Origin: an uncultured Traorella sp.
Lineage (GTDB): Bacteria > Bacillota_I > Bacilli_A > Erysipelotrichales > Erysipelotrichaceae
Direction of reading: 5' to 3'
Length of the DNA stretch: 47,802 nucleotides
Assembly: GCA_945919165.1 (NCBI GenBank)
Contig: CAMEIZ010000002.1
Span: 1 to 47,802 of the forward strand
Shown piece by piece: positions 47,394 through 47,802 of the stretch. Below the pieces are notes generated by a model that saw only the letters and a program-made list of their open reading frames with translations, was not told the DNA's origin and did not search any database. The position numbers were made by a program, and so were the translations under genes. How positions within the stretch are numbered: position 1 is the stretch's first letter; each line of letters begins with the position of its first letter.

Positions 47394-47802
47394 TTATTTA
47401 TCAAATGTCTGAAGAACCTCACTTACTGATCGGTTTTCTTCCATTCCTTTAATAATAGCTCCCAATAGCTTTCCAACAGATAAAACGGTCATCTTTTCAA
47501 GATCAGCCTGTTTTTTGTGCTGTGGAATAGTGTTTGTACAAACGAATTCAACAATCTTAGAATCTCTGAGTCGATCAATGGCAGGTCCTGATAATACTCC
47601 ATGTGCACATGAAGCATATACTTCTTTGGCTCCCTGTCTGTATAACAAATCAATACCAGCTACCAAAGTTCCCGCTGTATCGACAATGTCATCTACCATG
47701 ATAACGGATTTTCCTTCAACATCCCCAATAATGTTCATAGCTTCTGCCACATTTGGTTTTGGACGTCTCTTATCAATAATAGCTAAAGGTGCATGTAGTC
47801 TT
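47394..47802 (-). CDS. prs: Ribose-phosphate pyrophosphokinase (partial at the window edge)
   Basis: RLHAPLAIIDKRRPKPNVAEAMNIIGDVEGKSVIMVDDIVDTAGTLVAGIDLL; reading frame continues past the right edge. Confidence 0.95.
   Translation of the reverse strand, partial: RLHAPLAIIDKRRPKPNVAEAMNIIGDVEGKSVIMVDDIVDTAGTLVAGIDLLYRQGAKEVYASCAHGVLSGPAIDRLRDSKIVEFVCTNTIPQHKKQADLEKMTVLSVGKLLGAIIKGMEENRSVSEVLQTFDK

Noticed and set aside
1-47802. CRISPR arrays, tRNA/rRNA genes, prophage or defence islands
   Set aside because: No regularly spaced repeats, rRNA-like or tRNA-like sequences, integrases or phage structural genes were seen; gene content is mostly core metabolism.

Overview
This 47.8 kb window comes from a low-GC Firmicute chromosome; Erysipelotrichaceae-like is an impression from gene content, not tested. 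No rRNA, tRNA, CRISPR array or intact mobile element is visible. In order it contains: secA (partial), two cold-shock genes, comFC/comFA, mntP behind a probable Mn2+ (yybP-ykoY) riboswitch, cls, a nitroreductase, galE, an MFS transporter, a T-box-controlled metN-metI pair, an ABC-F ATPase, a GT4 glycosyltransferase, an ECF sigma / membrane protein / ABC ATPase / three-permease operon, a HAD hydrolase, an aminotransferase-pheA unit divergent from a full shikimate/tyrosine operon (aroB-aroC-aroE::aroK-aroQ-aroF-aroF'-aroA-tyrA), feoAB, a minimal sirtuin-like gene, two degV genes, a YigZ-family gene, addB-addA, a prepilin peptidase, a DUF1622 gene and prs (partial). The most interesting signals are regulatory leaders. 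(1) A short ORF, MNMKANASYFYFYR, followed by stem-loops and an intrinsic terminator directly upstream of aroB, looks like classical ribosome-mediated Phe/Tyr attenuation in a Gram-positive. (2) Mutually exclusive terminator and antiterminator pairings lie upstream of the ECF-sigma/ABC operon, where no upstream gene could own the terminator. (3) A 4-codon uORF and a Shine-Dalgarno-occluding hairpin precede the ABC-F gene. (4) A perfect consensus promoter drives an 11-codon ORF that ends inside an inverted repeat. All assignments come from reading the sequence by eye; no searches or folding programs were run.
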